Made by a program: the position numbers and the translations under genes | In this document: positions 63,441 through 64,000 of the stretch, piece after piece | Numbering within the stretch: the first letter of the stretch is position 1 | Layout: each line of letters begins with the position of its first letter | The notes under the pieces: model-generated | Database searches by the model: none | What the model was told of the DNA's origin: nothing | Seen by the model: only the letters and a program-made list of their open reading frames with translations | Source: Cladorhizidae sp. MBARI D1340-BT2 | Lineage: Eukaryota > Porifera > Demospongiae > Poecilosclerida > Cladorhizidae | Length of the DNA stretch: 64,000 bases | Assembly: GCA_028752905.1 (NCBI GenBank) | Contig: JAQNBH010000010.1 | Coordinates: 21,251,308 to 21,315,307 of the forward strand | Direction: 5' to 3'

Positions 63441-64000
63441 ACAGTATCAGGGTGAGATCTGCTTAATATTATTCCACTAGCATGGGACTAGTGTGAATGA
63501 TCAAGGTAGCATTGTAACAAGTTGCATTTATATAGTTACATTTATATAGAAAAGACATATGGTTGGTTAGGTAGTAAGTTTACAGCAACAAAGTACCAAC
63601 AGTTATTGTTAACTCTATTTTTCAGTTCACCACAATGAAGAGTATTTCTTCACTGTGATAGTGAATTATTAAATACATCAACATGCACAGAAACCCCCCC
63701 CCCCCCCCCCCCACAATACCATTAGAAAGCATTTTGAATGGGCTACATATTATCAGGACCATAGCATAAATTTTAGACCCTTTCACATCACCCAATCAAG
63801 TCAGTACTGGCATAAACTCCCCCTCCCTCCTAATAGTGTAATGTAAGTGGCTGCACAGTTCACTAGCTAATCTATTTGTATACCGTTCCTGCTGAAACCT
63901 GCTCCTTCCTAGTCTGCATATAGTGTTTGTTTGCCTCAGTGATTGGATCCTGGTACCTATACCTGTAGCTTATTGTATTTGCACTCTAATAATGTGAGCA
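63441..64000. other. Unassigned stretch with C-run
   Basis: A poly-C run at about 63690-63712. Nothing else was recognised to the window end. Confidence 0.5.

Noticed and set aside
1..64000. tRNA, rRNA or CRISPR arrays
   Set aside because: No cloverleaf with A/B boxes, rRNA-like sequence or spaced identical repeats was recognised. The tandem repeats are contiguous minisatellites.

Overview
This is a 64-kb piece of an AT-rich animal nuclear genome. It has spliced genes with GT-AG introns, many micro- and minisatellites, and layers of decayed transposable elements. A sponge (demosponge) is my best guess. The main gene is a tandem Calx-beta extracellular protein built from modular phase-1 exons, the design I associate with sponge aggregation-factor-like proteins, and the transposon mix fits. 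This assignment is inference. I see no bacterial genes, rRNA, tRNA or CRISPR.

Layout. (1) 2.4-25 kb: fourteen minus-strand exons of one Calx-beta gene, about 957 codons, open at both ends. Every exon is a multiple of three long and every junction is phase 1. Seven Calx-beta domains are recognisable: six split over two exons each, one in a single exon. A cysteine-rich module lies upstream. The third exon carries an in-frame TGA. The last intron seen (2592-9695) has been invaded by a foldback element, a hAT transposon inside it, and a 32-bp satellite with a 480-bp higher-order repeat. (2) 25-34 kb: intergenic or intronic DNA with diverged duplicated repeats, a cluster of near-palindromes, a long hairpin, minisatellites, and a relic encoding an integrase-type tail, a Ulp1-like protease and a PHD finger. 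(3) 34-42 kb: satellite, a degraded LTR-element gag with a primer-binding-site-like junction, a probable two-exon end of a small membrane protein (minus strand), and a second foldback element. (4) 42-48 kb: a minus-strand Ty3/gypsy element with short LTRs, interrupted by a plus-strand gypsy fragment. (5) 48-52 kb: an internally deleted pogo-like transposon, two LINE 3' tails and a Penelope-like element (GIY-YIG endonuclease with hammerhead-like motifs). (6) 52-64 kb: a 1.5-kb 40-bp satellite, an expanded hammerhead-like array, two exons of an AKAP7-type 2H phosphoesterase gene (minus), a LINE relic interrupted by a Penelope-terminus copy and a solo LTR with a perfect target duplication, more minisatellites, and two plus-strand exons of an unrecognised gene.

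The cellular genes are the Calx-beta gene, the AKAP7-like gene, the 39.7-kb membrane-protein exons and the 62.7-kb exons. They show no operon-like relation. Most of the remaining sequence is repeats at different stages of decay. Exon limits were set by eye from splice consensus and reading-frame continuity, without transcript data.
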